Shown: piece after piece, positions 43,687 through 52,305 of the stretch
Layout: each line of letters begins with the position of its first letter
Numbering within the stretch: the stretch's first letter is position 1
Origin: Mycobacterium lentiflavum
Lineage (GTDB): Bacteria > Actinomycetota > Actinomycetes > Mycobacteriales > Mycobacteriaceae
Direction: 5' to 3'
Length of the DNA: 64,000 bases
Assembly (NCBI RefSeq): GCF_022374895.2
Contig: NZ_CP092423.2
Coordinates: forward strand, 3,906,001 to 3,970,000
Notes under the pieces: generated by a model
Seen by the model: the letters and a program-made list of their open reading frames with translations, nothing else
Told to the model about the DNA's origin: nothing
Databases searched by the model: none
Made by a program: the position numbers and the translations under genes

Positions 43687-44265
43687 CTAATGGACCTGCG
43701 GGTCCGGCGGGTTGTCTTGGCTACGGCCGGTGACCGCATCGCGCACGTGGTCCACTATCGCCGCGCCCACTCCCATCGTCTTCTGCACGGCAGAGTTGGA
43801 CGGAGTGTCGGGGTGCGGCCTGGTGGGCGCGATTTTCTTTGCGGCTTCCAGCTTTTCGCCGATCTTCTCCAGATCCTCGCGGCTGATCACCTGTTCGACC
43901 TGCGGCCACACCACCTCCTGCTCGTAGGCGATGTGTTCCCGGCCCGCTTCGACGAATTGCTGCAGGGCTTCGTGATAATCCGGGTCGCCGGGCTTGCCGT
44001 CTTCGAGGCGCTGCAGCAATTTCTTGCCGGTCTGCTCCTGTTCGATCGCCTTGTCGGCGAACGCATCACCGAGCGCCTCACGCACCGCGGGCCAGAAGAA
44101 CTGCTCTTCGATCGCTTCGTGCTGTGACTCGGCGATGATCAGGTTGTTCACCATGGTTTCCAGGCCGCTGACTTCAGCGCCGGAGCCCGACGGTGCGCCA
44201 TCGAGCGTCTCGAACAATCCGAGCACGCTTTCGTGGTCTTGACGGAGAAACGTTAATGCATCCAT
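43687..44265 (-). CDS. Hemerythrin HHE cation-binding domain protein
   Basis: 192 residues. Di-iron helical bundle with LTFLRQDHESVLGLFE, ESQHEAIEEQFFWPAV and REHIAYEQEVVWPQ, the spaced His/Glu pattern of HHE proteins. The C-terminal 50 residues are a separate charged tail. Bacterial HHE proteins sense or handle oxygen, NO or peroxide. It converges on the Mn catalase gene and shares a SigF-like promoter type, so both may serve one stress response. Confidence 0.9.
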   Translation of the reverse strand: MDALTFLRQDHESVLGLFETLDGAPSGSGAEVSGLETMVNNLIIAESQHEAIEEQFFWPAVREALGDAFADKAIEQEQTGKKLLQRLEDGKPGDPDYHEALQQFVEAGREHIAYEQEVVWPQVEQVISREDLEKIGEKLEAAKKIAPTRPHPDTPSNSAVQKTMGVGAAIVDHVRDAVTGRSQDNPPDPQVH

Positions 44266-44304
44266 GCCTTGCCTTCCGATTGGGGCTGTATCGGTCGGTG
44301 AGTG

Positions 44305-44329
44305 GTACCCGGGCTAAGGACACTAAAAC
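44305..44329 (-). promoter_or_regulatory. SigF-type promoter upstream of the hemerythrin gene
   Basis: Read on the minus strand: GTTT (44329-44326), 15 bases, GGGTAC (44310-44305), then about 40 bases to the start codon. Sequence and spacing are identical to those of the catalase promoter. Confidence 0.6.
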
Positions 44330-44420
44330 GTCAGCCAAAAAACGTCAGCCAATGGCGCTGTACCGGTGGAGCTCTGGAATATTTGGGGCTCAACCCTTCT
44401 CCGCTTCTGGCGAATCGCCA

Positions 44421-44451
44421 ATGAGGCCCTCCGGCGGTAGGAGGGCCTCAT
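44421..44451 (-). terminator. Hairpin just after the second esp operon
   Basis: ATGAGGCCCTCC and GGAGGGCCTCAT are perfect 12-base arms around a seven-base loop. The hairpin begins four bases after the stop of the EspC/F-like gene. Confidence 0.85.
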
Positions 44452-44455
44452 CTGC

Positions 44456-44770
44456 TCAGCGGGCCACGAGTTGCTTGTCGATGTTGCCGGCCGCCTGCTC
44501 GTCGGTGCTGGCGTAGGCGGCGGCGGCCGTGCCCAGCTTGACGGCGAGGTCCTGGCAGACACCTTGCATTGCTTCGACCGCACGACGGCGCGCGCCCTCG
44601 ACACGAGTCAGCGCAATATTGGAGGGCTCGCTGCCCACACCGTGGGTGAGCCAGACTTGGGAGCTGATCCCTTTGGTCACCTCGGCCGCCGATCCGATCT
44701 TGGCGGATGTTTGGTTCTCAATTGTGGCCAGCTGGTCGAGGTAGTTCGGCGTGACGACTAAATCGGACAT
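44456..44770 (-). CDS. EspC/EspF-family type VII secretion substrate
   Basis: 104 residues, ATG with AAAGGAG upstream. Same length and family as the protein at 3470-3784; both begin with a helix of the form L-x-V-x-x-x-Y-L-x-x-L-A. The turn is WLTHGVGSEP without the Cys seen in EspC. YASTDE near the end matches YxxxD/E. It is the last gene of the espB-espK-espA/E-espC/F-like operon and is followed by a hairpin. Confidence 0.82.
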   Translation of the reverse strand: MSDLVVTPNYLDQLATIENQTSAKIGSAAEVTKGISSQVWLTHGVGSEPSNIALTRVEGARRRAVEAMQGVCQDLAVKLGTAAAAYASTDEQAAGNIDKQLVAR

Positions 44771-44842
44771 GGTTTTGTTCTCCTTTGTGATTTTCGAGTC
44801 GGTATTGGTTATTGCACAACGGTTTTGGCTGTTTCGCCGGCT

Positions 44843-46084
44843 TTACCCGGCGCGTCGTACGATGGCCTCGGCCGCCGCGAACTCGATCGGTGCGCGCTCG
44901 ACGCCCTCAGTACCCGGTGCCGCTGCGGCGTCGGCGACGTCGTCGGCAAGCCCCTTGTCCTCGATCAGACCCGCCTGCTGGCCCGTCCGGGACACTGGGT
45001 AAATCGGCCGCGGTCCCGCACTCTGACCCAGTTGTGCCGCCTTCCCTGGCATTTGAGCAACCGCAGCCAACGTCGGCGCGCTGGATGACAACGCGGCCGC
45101 GGGCGCCGCCTCATCGCGCGCCTCCAACACGCGCCGTCGCTCAGAGGTGTCAGCTGCGCCGGCGGGGTTGCTTTGCTTCGTCGAAGCATCCGGGCGTGCC
45201 GGGGCGACCTCGACCGCACTGAACACGTCGGTCGTCTTGCTCGAGACCTCCGCGAAGTCGGGCGTGATGGACCTCGGCGCGGCGGCCACGTGCGACTCGG
45301 CCGGCGTGGCACCCGTGGAAACCGGTGCCAGCTTTTGGTACTTGGAAATCATTTCGTTCGCCTTGTCCGCATTGTCTTGCGAGTAGCGGAACAGCGTCAA
45401 AACGAAAGAGCTGGCAGCGCCGATCCCCAGGACGGCAACCGTGGTGGCGAATGTCTGGGCCAGGGCGAGGCCGGCCGGCTGAGGCACCGATATCTTCAGG
45501 GCCAACTCAATGGCAAATGCCGCCATCAGGAGGTCCTTCAATATCCCGAAGGCCAACCGCATATGGGTAACCCACTCGGCCTGATTCTTGGTGATGTCGG
45601 CAAGCTGGCGGTCCAGCTCAGCCATCTCCTGCGCGAGAGTCCGCAGTGCCGTTACCTGTTGGGCATAGGCCTGCGACGCGTCGCCCTGCCAGTCGTCGTC
45701 CGGGAGCGCCGACCTCAGTTGGTCGGAGATTTCGATGAGCTGTTGCGAGCCTGCGGCGAAATCGGCTCCGTCGCAAGGCGGCCCGAATCCGGTCATCAGT
45801 TCCACGAGGTCGACGACGGTGAGGGTCTTGAGGATGAGACTGGTGCTGTCTTTCATCCCCTTGTTCATCTCTTCCAACTCTTCGGGAGACATATTCTGAG
45901 ACAGTCGATATTGCTGAACCATCTTGTAGCCGACCAGGCCGCCGGACAGCGCGTCCGCGCTCATACTGGTCACACTCGACGCAATGTATTCACCGCCATA
46001 ACTCGCGCTGCCTGCGCCGTTGAATTGTGCGCCTATACCGCCCAGATTGGCGATCAGTCTTGCGGCATCTACGAATACGTTCAT
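44843..46084 (-). CDS. EspA/EspE-family ESX-1 substrate-like protein
   Basis: 413 residues, ATG with AAGGAAA upstream. DDDWQGDASQAYAQQVTALR and ELDRQLADITKNQAEWV are close to the EspA W-x-G and DLDRQL segments. Hydrophobic parts follow (FGILKDLLMAAFAIELAL; TFATTVAVLGIGAASSFVL). The tail is low complexity and ends EGVERAPIEFA, the family end motif. It likely pairs with the EspC/F-like protein encoded next. No EspD-type gene is present in this cluster. Confidence 0.8.
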   Translation of the reverse strand: MNVFVDAARLIANLGGIGAQFNGAGSASYGGEYIASSVTSMSADALSGGLVGYKMVQQYRLSQNMSPEELEEMNKGMKDSTSLILKTLTVVDLVELMTGFGPPCDGADFAAGSQQLIEISDQLRSALPDDDWQGDASQAYAQQVTALRTLAQEMAELDRQLADITKNQAEWVTHMRLAFGILKDLLMAAFAIELALKISVPQPAGLALAQTFATTVAVLGIGAASSFVLTLFRYSQDNADKANEMISKYQKLAPVSTGATPAESHVAAAPRSITPDFAEVSSKTTDVFSAVEVAPARPDASTKQSNPAGAADTSERRRVLEARDEAAPAAALSSSAPTLAAVAQMPGKAAQLGQSAGPRPIYPVSRTGQQAGLIEDKGLADDVADAAAAPGTEGVERAPIEFAAAEAIVRRAG

Positions 46085-46201
46085 CTGTGTTTCCTTGCTC
46101 TCGATACGCTTGGTGCGGTTCGGCGATGAACCCGGCCGGCGGGCCGTTAAGTAAATTTTCGGCGATTGCCCTTGACAGATTCTTGGAACGAATTCCGCGA
46201 A

Positions 46202-48139
46202 TTACGCGGCCTCGGCGAGGGTGTGGTCGAGTCGCCCGGCGAGGTGATTCCAGTACAGCCAATCACCGACGGTGTTGCGCTGGGCGGCCGGATCCACCGT
46301 GGCGCGGGCCCGGTTCAGGAGTAACTCCTGGGTGTGCACGGCGTAGGCATGCATGGCCCGCAGATGTGCGGCTTGGCGCCCGGCAAGTTGGCTGGCCAGG
46401 GGCTGCATCACGGCGATCCACAACGCGGCACGTCGATCGGCCGGCGGATCGCCGGCCGGTGCCGGACATAGCAATTCGAGCAGGTCCCGATCCGGGGTCG
46501 CTGCCAACCGATCAGCCGCTTGCGGGTTCACCACTTCGAGCCGGGTTCGCCCCACCATCGCGCCGCTGTCCGGAATGTCATCAGAGCTCAGGACGATCTT
46601 GGCCACCCCGGGATCGCAATTGGCCAATTGCTTCTCGGTCCCGATCACCGCCCGCAGCTGGGTGCCATGATGGCTCGCCCAGGCCTGCACGGCCAGCACC
46701 GGATAAGTTGCCCAGCGCGCCCGCTCGGCGACCGGAATCCCCTCGTCGGCGCTGGCCATGTGGACCTTCTCGGGCAACTGCACGCCGTCGGGAAGGTAGG
46801 CCAGCCCGTAGCTGTTGGCCACCACGATCTCGCCGTCGACGGTCAGGGCGGTCAGCCAGAAGAAACCCAAATCCGGTGTGCTGCCGGCGACCGGCGCGTT
46901 CAAAGCCGCCGCGATCTGACGCGCCAACCGCAGCCGGCCGACGTCACGCGCCGCGTTACCCACGGTGGCATCGGCGATGGCATCACGCGCGGCCCGCGCC
47001 GCTGAAATCGAAACAAGCTGCACTGCAACGGTATCCGGTGTGCACTCGACCGGTTCCCGGCGCGAAGCGGTCGCTTGCCGCGGGGCTGCCCTGTTAGTTG
47101 CGGCCGGGCGCACCGCGGAGTTGGCCGACCGGGTCTGCCCGATTGCAGGACGCGAACCCGAGCCCTGGTTGCCACCGGCCGCGACCGGCGTCGTCGGCGC
47201 GGCCGGTGCCATGGGCATGCCCGACATAACGGCGGCCTCTTCGGCCTGCGTCGCCGACGGGTCGCCCGACGAGGGTCGAACCGACACCTCACCCTTGCTT
47301 CGTTCGCCACCATGCGAAATCAGATGTGTCGCCGAGCTTTTCGTGACGGCCGGTCCCCCGCCGGAAGTCCCCGGCATGGTGGGGCGCCCGGCGGCCGCCG
47401 GCGTTACCGCCACCGATGCGGGGGCCGAAGACGGCGACACCGTTGTGGTCCCGCCCAACGAAGGCGGCCGAGGAGTGGACCGCGGGCCCACCCCCTGAAT
47501 CGACGACAGCAGCGTTGCCGGCGCCACGCGCACCGGCGCTAGCGAAGCCGTCCGATCGGGAGCGTCTGCCTGGGAATCGTGGTCGGCGGGCGCTAATGCC
47601 TGCTGGCTCAGCAGGATCCGCGGCGCACTGGCCGGCGGCGTTGTCTGCTTGATGGCCCGAATCTGCTCGGCCGTGTCGCTCACCACGCCGACATTGGCCG
47701 CCAGCGTCGCACTCACCAGCGTGTCGATCGCGTCGGTTCGCTCGGCCGCCTCGAGGCGGGAGTCGTTCTCCAGTTCGTTGATCTGCCGGTGAGCGAGCTC
47801 CACGTTGTCGCCGATTTCCGACTTGGCTCGAACCACCGACCCGGCGATATCCCGTTGCCAGGCAACCACTCTCACCAGATGGCGCTGCAGTGTGGTCAGC
47901 TCGTCGATACGTGTGGCAAGCTCGCCGCCGGCGGCGCCGGCCGCCCCGCCCGTCCAGACACCGGTCTCGAAGATCGAAATCTGCTCGTGCTGGCAGGCTT
48001 CCAGGACTGCGGTGATCTCCGACATCACCCGCGTGTACTCTCGGGCCCGGTCATAGAAGGTGTCCTCATCGACCTGCGGCCATCCGTTCGGCCCCAGCAT
48101 CTGCTCGGCATACTGACCCGTCGGCTTCACGATGCTCAC
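46202..48139 (-). CDS. EspK-like ESX-1 secretion-associated protein
   Basis: 645 residues. The GTG at 48139 overlaps the EspB-like stop (GTGA) and gives SIVKPTGQYAEQMLGPNGW, matching the start of EspK (Rv3879c). The N-terminal helical domain has DEDTFYDRAREYTRV and FETGVWTGGAAG. A Pro/Ala/Ser/Thr-rich middle of about 230 residues follows. The C-terminal domain has VQLVSISAARAARDA, FFWLTALTVDGEIVVANSYG and ARWATYPVLAVQAWASHHGT, all near EspK. EspK interacts with EspB and helps bring it to the ESX-1 ATPase. The linkage EspB-EspK is kept here. Confidence 0.88.
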   Translation of the reverse strand: MSIVKPTGQYAEQMLGPNGWPQVDEDTFYDRAREYTRVMSEITAVLEACQHEQISIFETGVWTGGAAGAAGGELATRIDELTTLQRHLVRVVAWQRDIAGSVVRAKSEIGDNVELAHRQINELENDSRLEAAERTDAIDTLVSATLAANVGVVSDTAEQIRAIKQTTPPASAPRILLSQQALAPADHDSQADAPDRTASLAPVRVAPATLLSSIQGVGPRSTPRPPSLGGTTTVSPSSAPASVAVTPAAAGRPTMPGTSGGGPAVTKSSATHLISHGGERSKGEVSVRPSSGDPSATQAEEAAVMSGMPMAPAAPTTPVAAGGNQGSGSRPAIGQTRSANSAVRPAATNRAAPRQATASRREPVECTPDTVAVQLVSISAARAARDAIADATVGNAARDVGRLRLARQIAAALNAPVAGSTPDLGFFWLTALTVDGEIVVANSYGLAYLPDGVQLPEKVHMASADEGIPVAERARWATYPVLAVQAWASHHGTQLRAVIGTEKQLANCDPGVAKIVLSSDDIPDSGAMVGRTRLEVVNPQAADRLAATPDRDLLELLCPAPAGDPPADRRAALWIAVMQPLASQLAGRQAAHLRAMHAYAVHTQELLLNRARATVDPAAQRNTVGDWLYWNHLAGRLDHTLAEAA

Positions 48140-49605
48140 GGCTTCTGGCCTTTCTGGTCGGCAGCGCTCTTCGCCGCCGGAAGTCGCCCGATGATGCCCT
48201 CGGTCCATGCCCGGTTCTCGGTATAGATCGCGTCGTCGTCTTGCTGCAGGCGCTTGCCCTTGCCGGCACCTCGATCGCCCTGGGCGCCCAGTGGGGCCGC
48301 GCCCATGCCGCCACCACCCATCGCACCGCCCGCGCCCCGGCCAGGCACCGCAAGGCCGGGGCCCTCGGGGCCCTTCGCCGCGGCGCCTGGCGACGCCGTG
48401 GTGTAGTGCGGGTCCTGCAACGGTGCCGACGGCATTGCGGGCCCGCCGAGGCCGACCGACGCCGGCTTGAGCCCCGGCGCACCCGCTTTGGGCAGGCCCG
48501 GGACTTTGGTGTCTTTGCTGCCCGCCAAGGCCGGACCGGGCTGCGCCGGGGTCTTCGGGGAGGCGCCCATCGGCAGACTCGGGATGCTGGGGACGCTAGG
48601 TACCCCGGCCGGTGCATCGGCAGCTGAGCCGTCCGGATACAGTGACCCGCCGCCGTCAGGCAGGTTGTCGTCCGACGGTGGCTGGATTGCGGTGGCCGCC
48701 GGCGGCGTCGGGGGGTTGATCGGAGCTAACGGCAGGTTCGCCTTCTGCTGGTACTGCGCAACGAGCTCGTCCGACTTCTCCTGAGCCTTCTGGAAAAACT
48801 CGATGTAAGACTGCTTGTATGCGGCCTGCGCGGGGTCGTCCCAAATTCGTTCCCAGGTTTCTTCGCAACGCAGAATTTCCGCGTAGTCGAGGACGTAGTC
48901 ACCGCCGGCGGGGTTGAGATCGGGAAATACGATGTGCGCGCCGCGCATCCAGCGGTGCGCGTCTACGACGGCGTGGGCCTGAGTGACCAGCTGGTTGCAC
49001 AATTCCGCCATCCCGGTCAACCACGATCGCTGTTGATCGAAGTTCGCCTCAACGGCCGAGCACGCCGGGCCCGACCATTCGGTGAAAGGCCGAAAGCGAA
49101 CGACGGCTTGCAGCAGCGCCACCCGATGGGCCGCCCATGCATCCGCGAAGGCGAGAAATGCGGCACCCTGGTCGGGTTGCTCCAAGTCGAACGCCCGTTG
49201 TTTGACCGCCTGAAATTCGCCCGGCAACGGGTCGGCCGCCAGGCGGGTGTCCTTCAGCGAGGCTCGGTCCACCGCCTGATCGGCGTGCTGCACCGGCCGG
49301 TTCGACACGGAGGTTCCGTCACGCAGAGCCTGCGCGGCGCCCTCGTCCGCGTCCTCGTAGGCATCGGCCGCGTTACGCAGCGTCTCCGCCAAATTTGCCC
49401 GCTCCTTTTCGCCCACCGCCAAATAGATCCGCATGTTGTTGGCGGACAACACAAGTTGTTCGGCCGCCGCGACGATCGGCGCAAGGTTGCACGGCGCCTG
49501 CAGGGCTTGCAATTCGGAGGGCAGACCCGGGATCAGTTGCTCCAGCTCGTTGGCCCGGGCCAGAAGTTCTTGCTTCTCGACATTGACCGTCAACGGTTGC
49601 GTCAT
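48136..49605 (-). CDS. EspB-like ESX-1 substrate
   Basis: 489 residues. The ATG at 49605 has AGGAGG nine bases upstream and gives MTQPLTVNVEKQELLARANE, as in EspB (Rv3881c). The N-terminal PE/PPE-like bundle contains LVLSANNMRIYLAVGEKERA and the export motif in NAADAYEDADEGAAQAL (YxxxD). Then come DQQRSWLTGMAELCNQLV, a Pro-rich linker (ALAPINPPTPPAA type) and a Gly-rich tail ending QDDDAIYTENRAWTEGIIG. ESX-1 EspB is cleaved by MycP1, forms heptamers and binds phospholipids. It leads the second esp operon. Confidence 0.9.
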   Translation of the reverse strand: MTQPLTVNVEKQELLARANELEQLIPGLPSELQALQAPCNLAPIVAAAEQLVLSANNMRIYLAVGEKERANLAETLRNAADAYEDADEGAAQALRDGTSVSNRPVQHADQAVDRASLKDTRLAADPLPGEFQAVKQRAFDLEQPDQGAAFLAFADAWAAHRVALLQAVVRFRPFTEWSGPACSAVEANFDQQRSWLTGMAELCNQLVTQAHAVVDAHRWMRGAHIVFPDLNPAGGDYVLDYAEILRCEETWERIWDDPAQAAYKQSYIEFFQKAQEKSDELVAQYQQKANLPLAPINPPTPPAATAIQPPSDDNLPDGGGSLYPDGSAADAPAGVPSVPSIPSLPMGASPKTPAQPGPALAGSKDTKVPGLPKAGAPGLKPASVGLGGPAMPSAPLQDPHYTTASPGAAAKGPEGPGLAVPGRGAGGAMGGGGMGAAPLGAQGDRGAGKGKRLQQDDDAIYTENRAWTEGIIGRLPAAKSAADQKGQKP

Positions 49606-49786
49606 CGCGCGCGATCCTCCTGCTGGTGTCTGGAACCCGTCGGCCGATATCTCTTCGGCCGCTAGGGGAACCATCGGGGAGAGCCCTCAAAGGATTCTTG
49701 GAGCGGATCGGCTCGATTCGTCCAGCGGACCGGCGCAGCTGCTGGGCACCAGCCGCTGCGCCCGTCGGCCGCGAAACCTGATTTCG

Positions 49787-50686
49787 CTAAAAGCCCAGTC
49801 GCCCAAGCTGTTTAGGGTCGCTCTGCCAGTTCTTGGCAACCTTGACGCGCAGGTCGAGATACACCTTGGTGCCCAGCAGTTTCTCGATTTGCCCCCGCGC
49901 CGCCGTGCCCACTTCGCGCAGCCGGGCCCCGCCCTTGCCGATGATGATGCCCTTCTGGCTGTCCCGCTCGACATAGAGCAACGCGTGCACGTCGATCAGG
50001 TCGTCGCGGTCCTCGCGCGGGTTGACCTCGTCGATCACCACCGCCAGCGAATGCGGAAGTTCGTCGCGAACACCGTCGAGTGCGGCCTCACGGATCAGCT
50101 CGGCCATCAAGATCTCTTCGGGCTCGTCGGTCAGCTCGCCGTCGGGGTAATACGCCGGGCCGGGGGGCAGCGCGGCGGCCAGCACGTCGATCAGCACGTC
50201 GACCTGGGTGCCGGCCACCGCTGACACCGGAACGATTTCGGCCGCGCCGTCGACGAGTTCACTGACGGCGAGGAGCTGGGCGGCCACCCGGTCCTTGGGC
50301 ACCTTGTCGATTTTGGTGACGATCACGACGAGGGTGGTCTTCGGGGCGACCGAACGAATCTGGTCGAGGATCCAGCGGTCTCCGGGTCCGATGGCCTCGT
50401 CGGCCGGGATGCACAGCCCGATCACGTCGACGCCCGCGTAGGTGTCCCGGACCAATTCGTTGAGCCGCTTGCCGAGCAGGGTGCGCGGCCGGTGCAGGCC
50501 CGGGGTGTCGACCAGAATCATCTGAAAGTTCGCCCGGTGCACGATGCCTCGGATGGTGTGACGGGTGGTCTGCGGGCGCTTCGAGGTGATCGCCACCTTG
50601 GTGCCGACCAGAGCATTCGTCAGCGTCGACTTGCCGGTATTCGGCCGGCCCACCAAACATACGAAGCCCGAACGGAATTCGCTCAT
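49787..50686 (-). CDS. era: GTPase Era, 30S ribosome assembly
   Basis: 299 residues. GTPase motifs GRPNTGKSTLTNALVG, DTPGLHRPRTLLG and TKIDKV, then a KH RNA-binding domain with GIIIGKGGARLREVGTAAR. It binds the 16S rRNA 3' end during small-subunit maturation. The ATG overlaps the stop of the Rv2365c-like gene. It corresponds to Rv2364c. Confidence 0.96.
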   Translation of the reverse strand: MSEFRSGFVCLVGRPNTGKSTLTNALVGTKVAITSKRPQTTRHTIRGIVHRANFQMILVDTPGLHRPRTLLGKRLNELVRDTYAGVDVIGLCIPADEAIGPGDRWILDQIRSVAPKTTLVVIVTKIDKVPKDRVAAQLLAVSELVDGAAEIVPVSAVAGTQVDVLIDVLAAALPPGPAYYPDGELTDEPEEILMAELIREAALDGVRDELPHSLAVVIDEVNPREDRDDLIDVHALLYVERDSQKGIIIGKGGARLREVGTAARGQIEKLLGTKVYLDLRVKVAKNWQSDPKQLGRLGF

Positions 50687-51003
50687 AGCGGGGTGCCGCC
50701 GCGATCGGTCAGGATGATCGCCGCGGTGGGGCTGAGCTCGCGCACCGCGGCGATGCCGGGGTCGTCGGCCGACCCCGCCACCAGCACGGCGGCCTCCAGG
50801 CCCGTCGCGCCGCTGGATACGGCCGCCGCCACCGCGGCCTGCAGTCCGGTGAGCCGCAGCGCCGACAAGTCCACGGGCGCAGCCCCATACGTGCGGCCGT
50901 CGACGTCGCGCACCGAGGCGGCGCTGCGGGCCTGGGCGCGGGCCATCGCGGCCCGGGCCAGCACGACCAGCTTGGTGTCCTCGGAGTCGAGTTGCTCAGC
51001 CAC
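50683..51003 (-). CDS. Rv2365c-like protein, cytidine deaminase-like fold
   Basis: 106 residues from GTG. It contains SAASVRDVDGRTYGAAPVDL and LRLTGLQAAVAAAVSSGATG, a pattern like cytidine deaminase but without the His/Cys zinc ligands, so catalysis is unlikely. It is translationally coupled on both sides (overlaps with the CorC-like gene and era). Function unknown. Confidence 0.82.
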   Translation of the reverse strand: MAEQLDSEDTKLVVLARAAMARAQARSAASVRDVDGRTYGAAPVDLSALRLTGLQAAVAAAVSSGATGLEAAVLVAGSADDPGIAAVRELSPTAAIILTDRGGTPL

Positions 51004-52300
51004 GATGCGTGCCCTCGAGTTCGTGGTCCGCCGGCTCGGCCGGGCTCAGCAGCACAGTGCCGATCCGCACCCGCCCGCGATGGTCGGGGCCGCCCTCGGC
51101 GCGCAGCCGCAGGCCGTGCGAGACCACCTCGGCACCGGGCAGCGGAACCCGGCCCAACTCCAGTGCCAGCAGGCCGCCCACCGTGTCGACGTCGAGATCG
51201 TCGTCGAATTCGACGTCGTAGAGTTCGCCGAGGTCTTCGATCGGCAGCCGCGACGACACTCGAAAGCGCTTGTCGCCCAAGTCTTCTATCGGCGCTACCT
51301 CGGCCTCGTCATATTCGTCGGCAATCTCCCCGACGATCTCCTCCAGCACGTCTTCGATGCTGACCAAACCGGCGATCGCGCCGTACTCGTCGACGAGCAG
51401 TGCCATGTGGTTGCGGTCGCGCTGCATTTCGCGCAATAGCGCATCCAGCGGCTTGGAGTCGGGTACGAAGACGGCCGGGCGCATCACCTGCGCCACCTTG
51501 ATGCCGCGACCACCGTCCGCGGCCAACAACGTCTGCTCGACAAGGTCTTTCAGATAGACCACGCCGACGATGTCGTCGACGTTCTCGCCGATCACCGGGA
51601 TGCGGGAATGTCCGCTGCGCACCGCCAAGTTCATCGCCTGGCTGGCGAATTTGTCACTCTCGATCCAGATCATCTCGGTGCGCGGCACCATCACCTCGCG
51701 TGCCGGGGTGTCGCCGAGTTCGAACACCGACTCGATCATCCGGCGCTCGTCGGCGGCGACGACGCCGCGCTGCTGGGCCAGGTCGACGACTTCGCGCAAC
51801 TCGATCTCGGAGGCGAACGGTCCGTTGCGCAGGCCGCGACCCGGGGTGAGCGCGTTGCCGATGACCACCAGCAGGCGGCTGACCGGCATCAGCAACGACG
51901 AAATCACCTGCAGCGGAATGGCCAGCACCAGTGAGATCTGATACGCGTGCTGACGGCCGAGGGTACGCGGGCCCACCCCGATGACGATGAAGCTGGTCAG
52001 CACCATGATGGTGGCGGCGCCGAACACCGCCCAGTTCAGGCCGAAGTTGTCGTACAGAAAGACCACCAGCAGTACGGTCGCGGTGACCTCGCACGTGATG
52101 CGCAACAGCACCACCAGGTTGATGTAGCGCGGCCGGTCGGCCATCACCTTCGACAGCGATCGCGCGCCGGGCCGCTCGTCGCGCACCAGCTCGGCCACCC
52201 GGGCCAGCGACACCGTGCTGATAGCTCCGTCGATCGCCGCGAACACCCCACCCAGAACAATCAACGCGAGCGCACCGAGGAGCTGAGATATCCCGGTCAA
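50996..52300 (-). CDS. CorC/HlyC-type membrane protein with DUF21 and CBS domains
   Basis: 434 residues from TTG at 52300, matching the start of Rv2366c. The membrane DUF21 (CNNM) part has about four helices. It is followed by CBS repeats (EVMVPRTEMIWIESD; HSRIPVIGENVDDIVGVVYL; DYEYGAI-type segment as LLVDEYGAIAGLVSIEDVLE) and a C-terminal CorC_HlyC domain (DDDLDVDTVGGLLALELGRV). The family is linked to Mg2+ or Co2+ efflux. The start lies five bases after the preceding stop. Confidence 0.92.
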   Translation of the reverse strand: MTGISQLLGALALIVLGGVFAAIDGAISTVSLARVAELVRDERPGARSLSKVMADRPRYINLVVLLRITCEVTATVLLVVFLYDNFGLNWAVFGAATIMVLTSFIVIGVGPRTLGRQHAYQISLVLAIPLQVISSLLMPVSRLLVVIGNALTPGRGLRNGPFASEIELREVVDLAQQRGVVAADERRMIESVFELGDTPAREVMVPRTEMIWIESDKFASQAMNLAVRSGHSRIPVIGENVDDIVGVVYLKDLVEQTLLAADGGRGIKVAQVMRPAVFVPDSKPLDALLREMQRDRNHMALLVDEYGAIAGLVSIEDVLEEIVGEIADEYDEAEVAPIEDLGDKRFRVSSRLPIEDLGELYDVEFDDDLDVDTVGGLLALELGRVPLPGAEVVSHGLRLRAEGGPDHRGRVRIGTVLLSPAEPADHELEGTHRG

Positions 52301-52305
52301 CGGTG

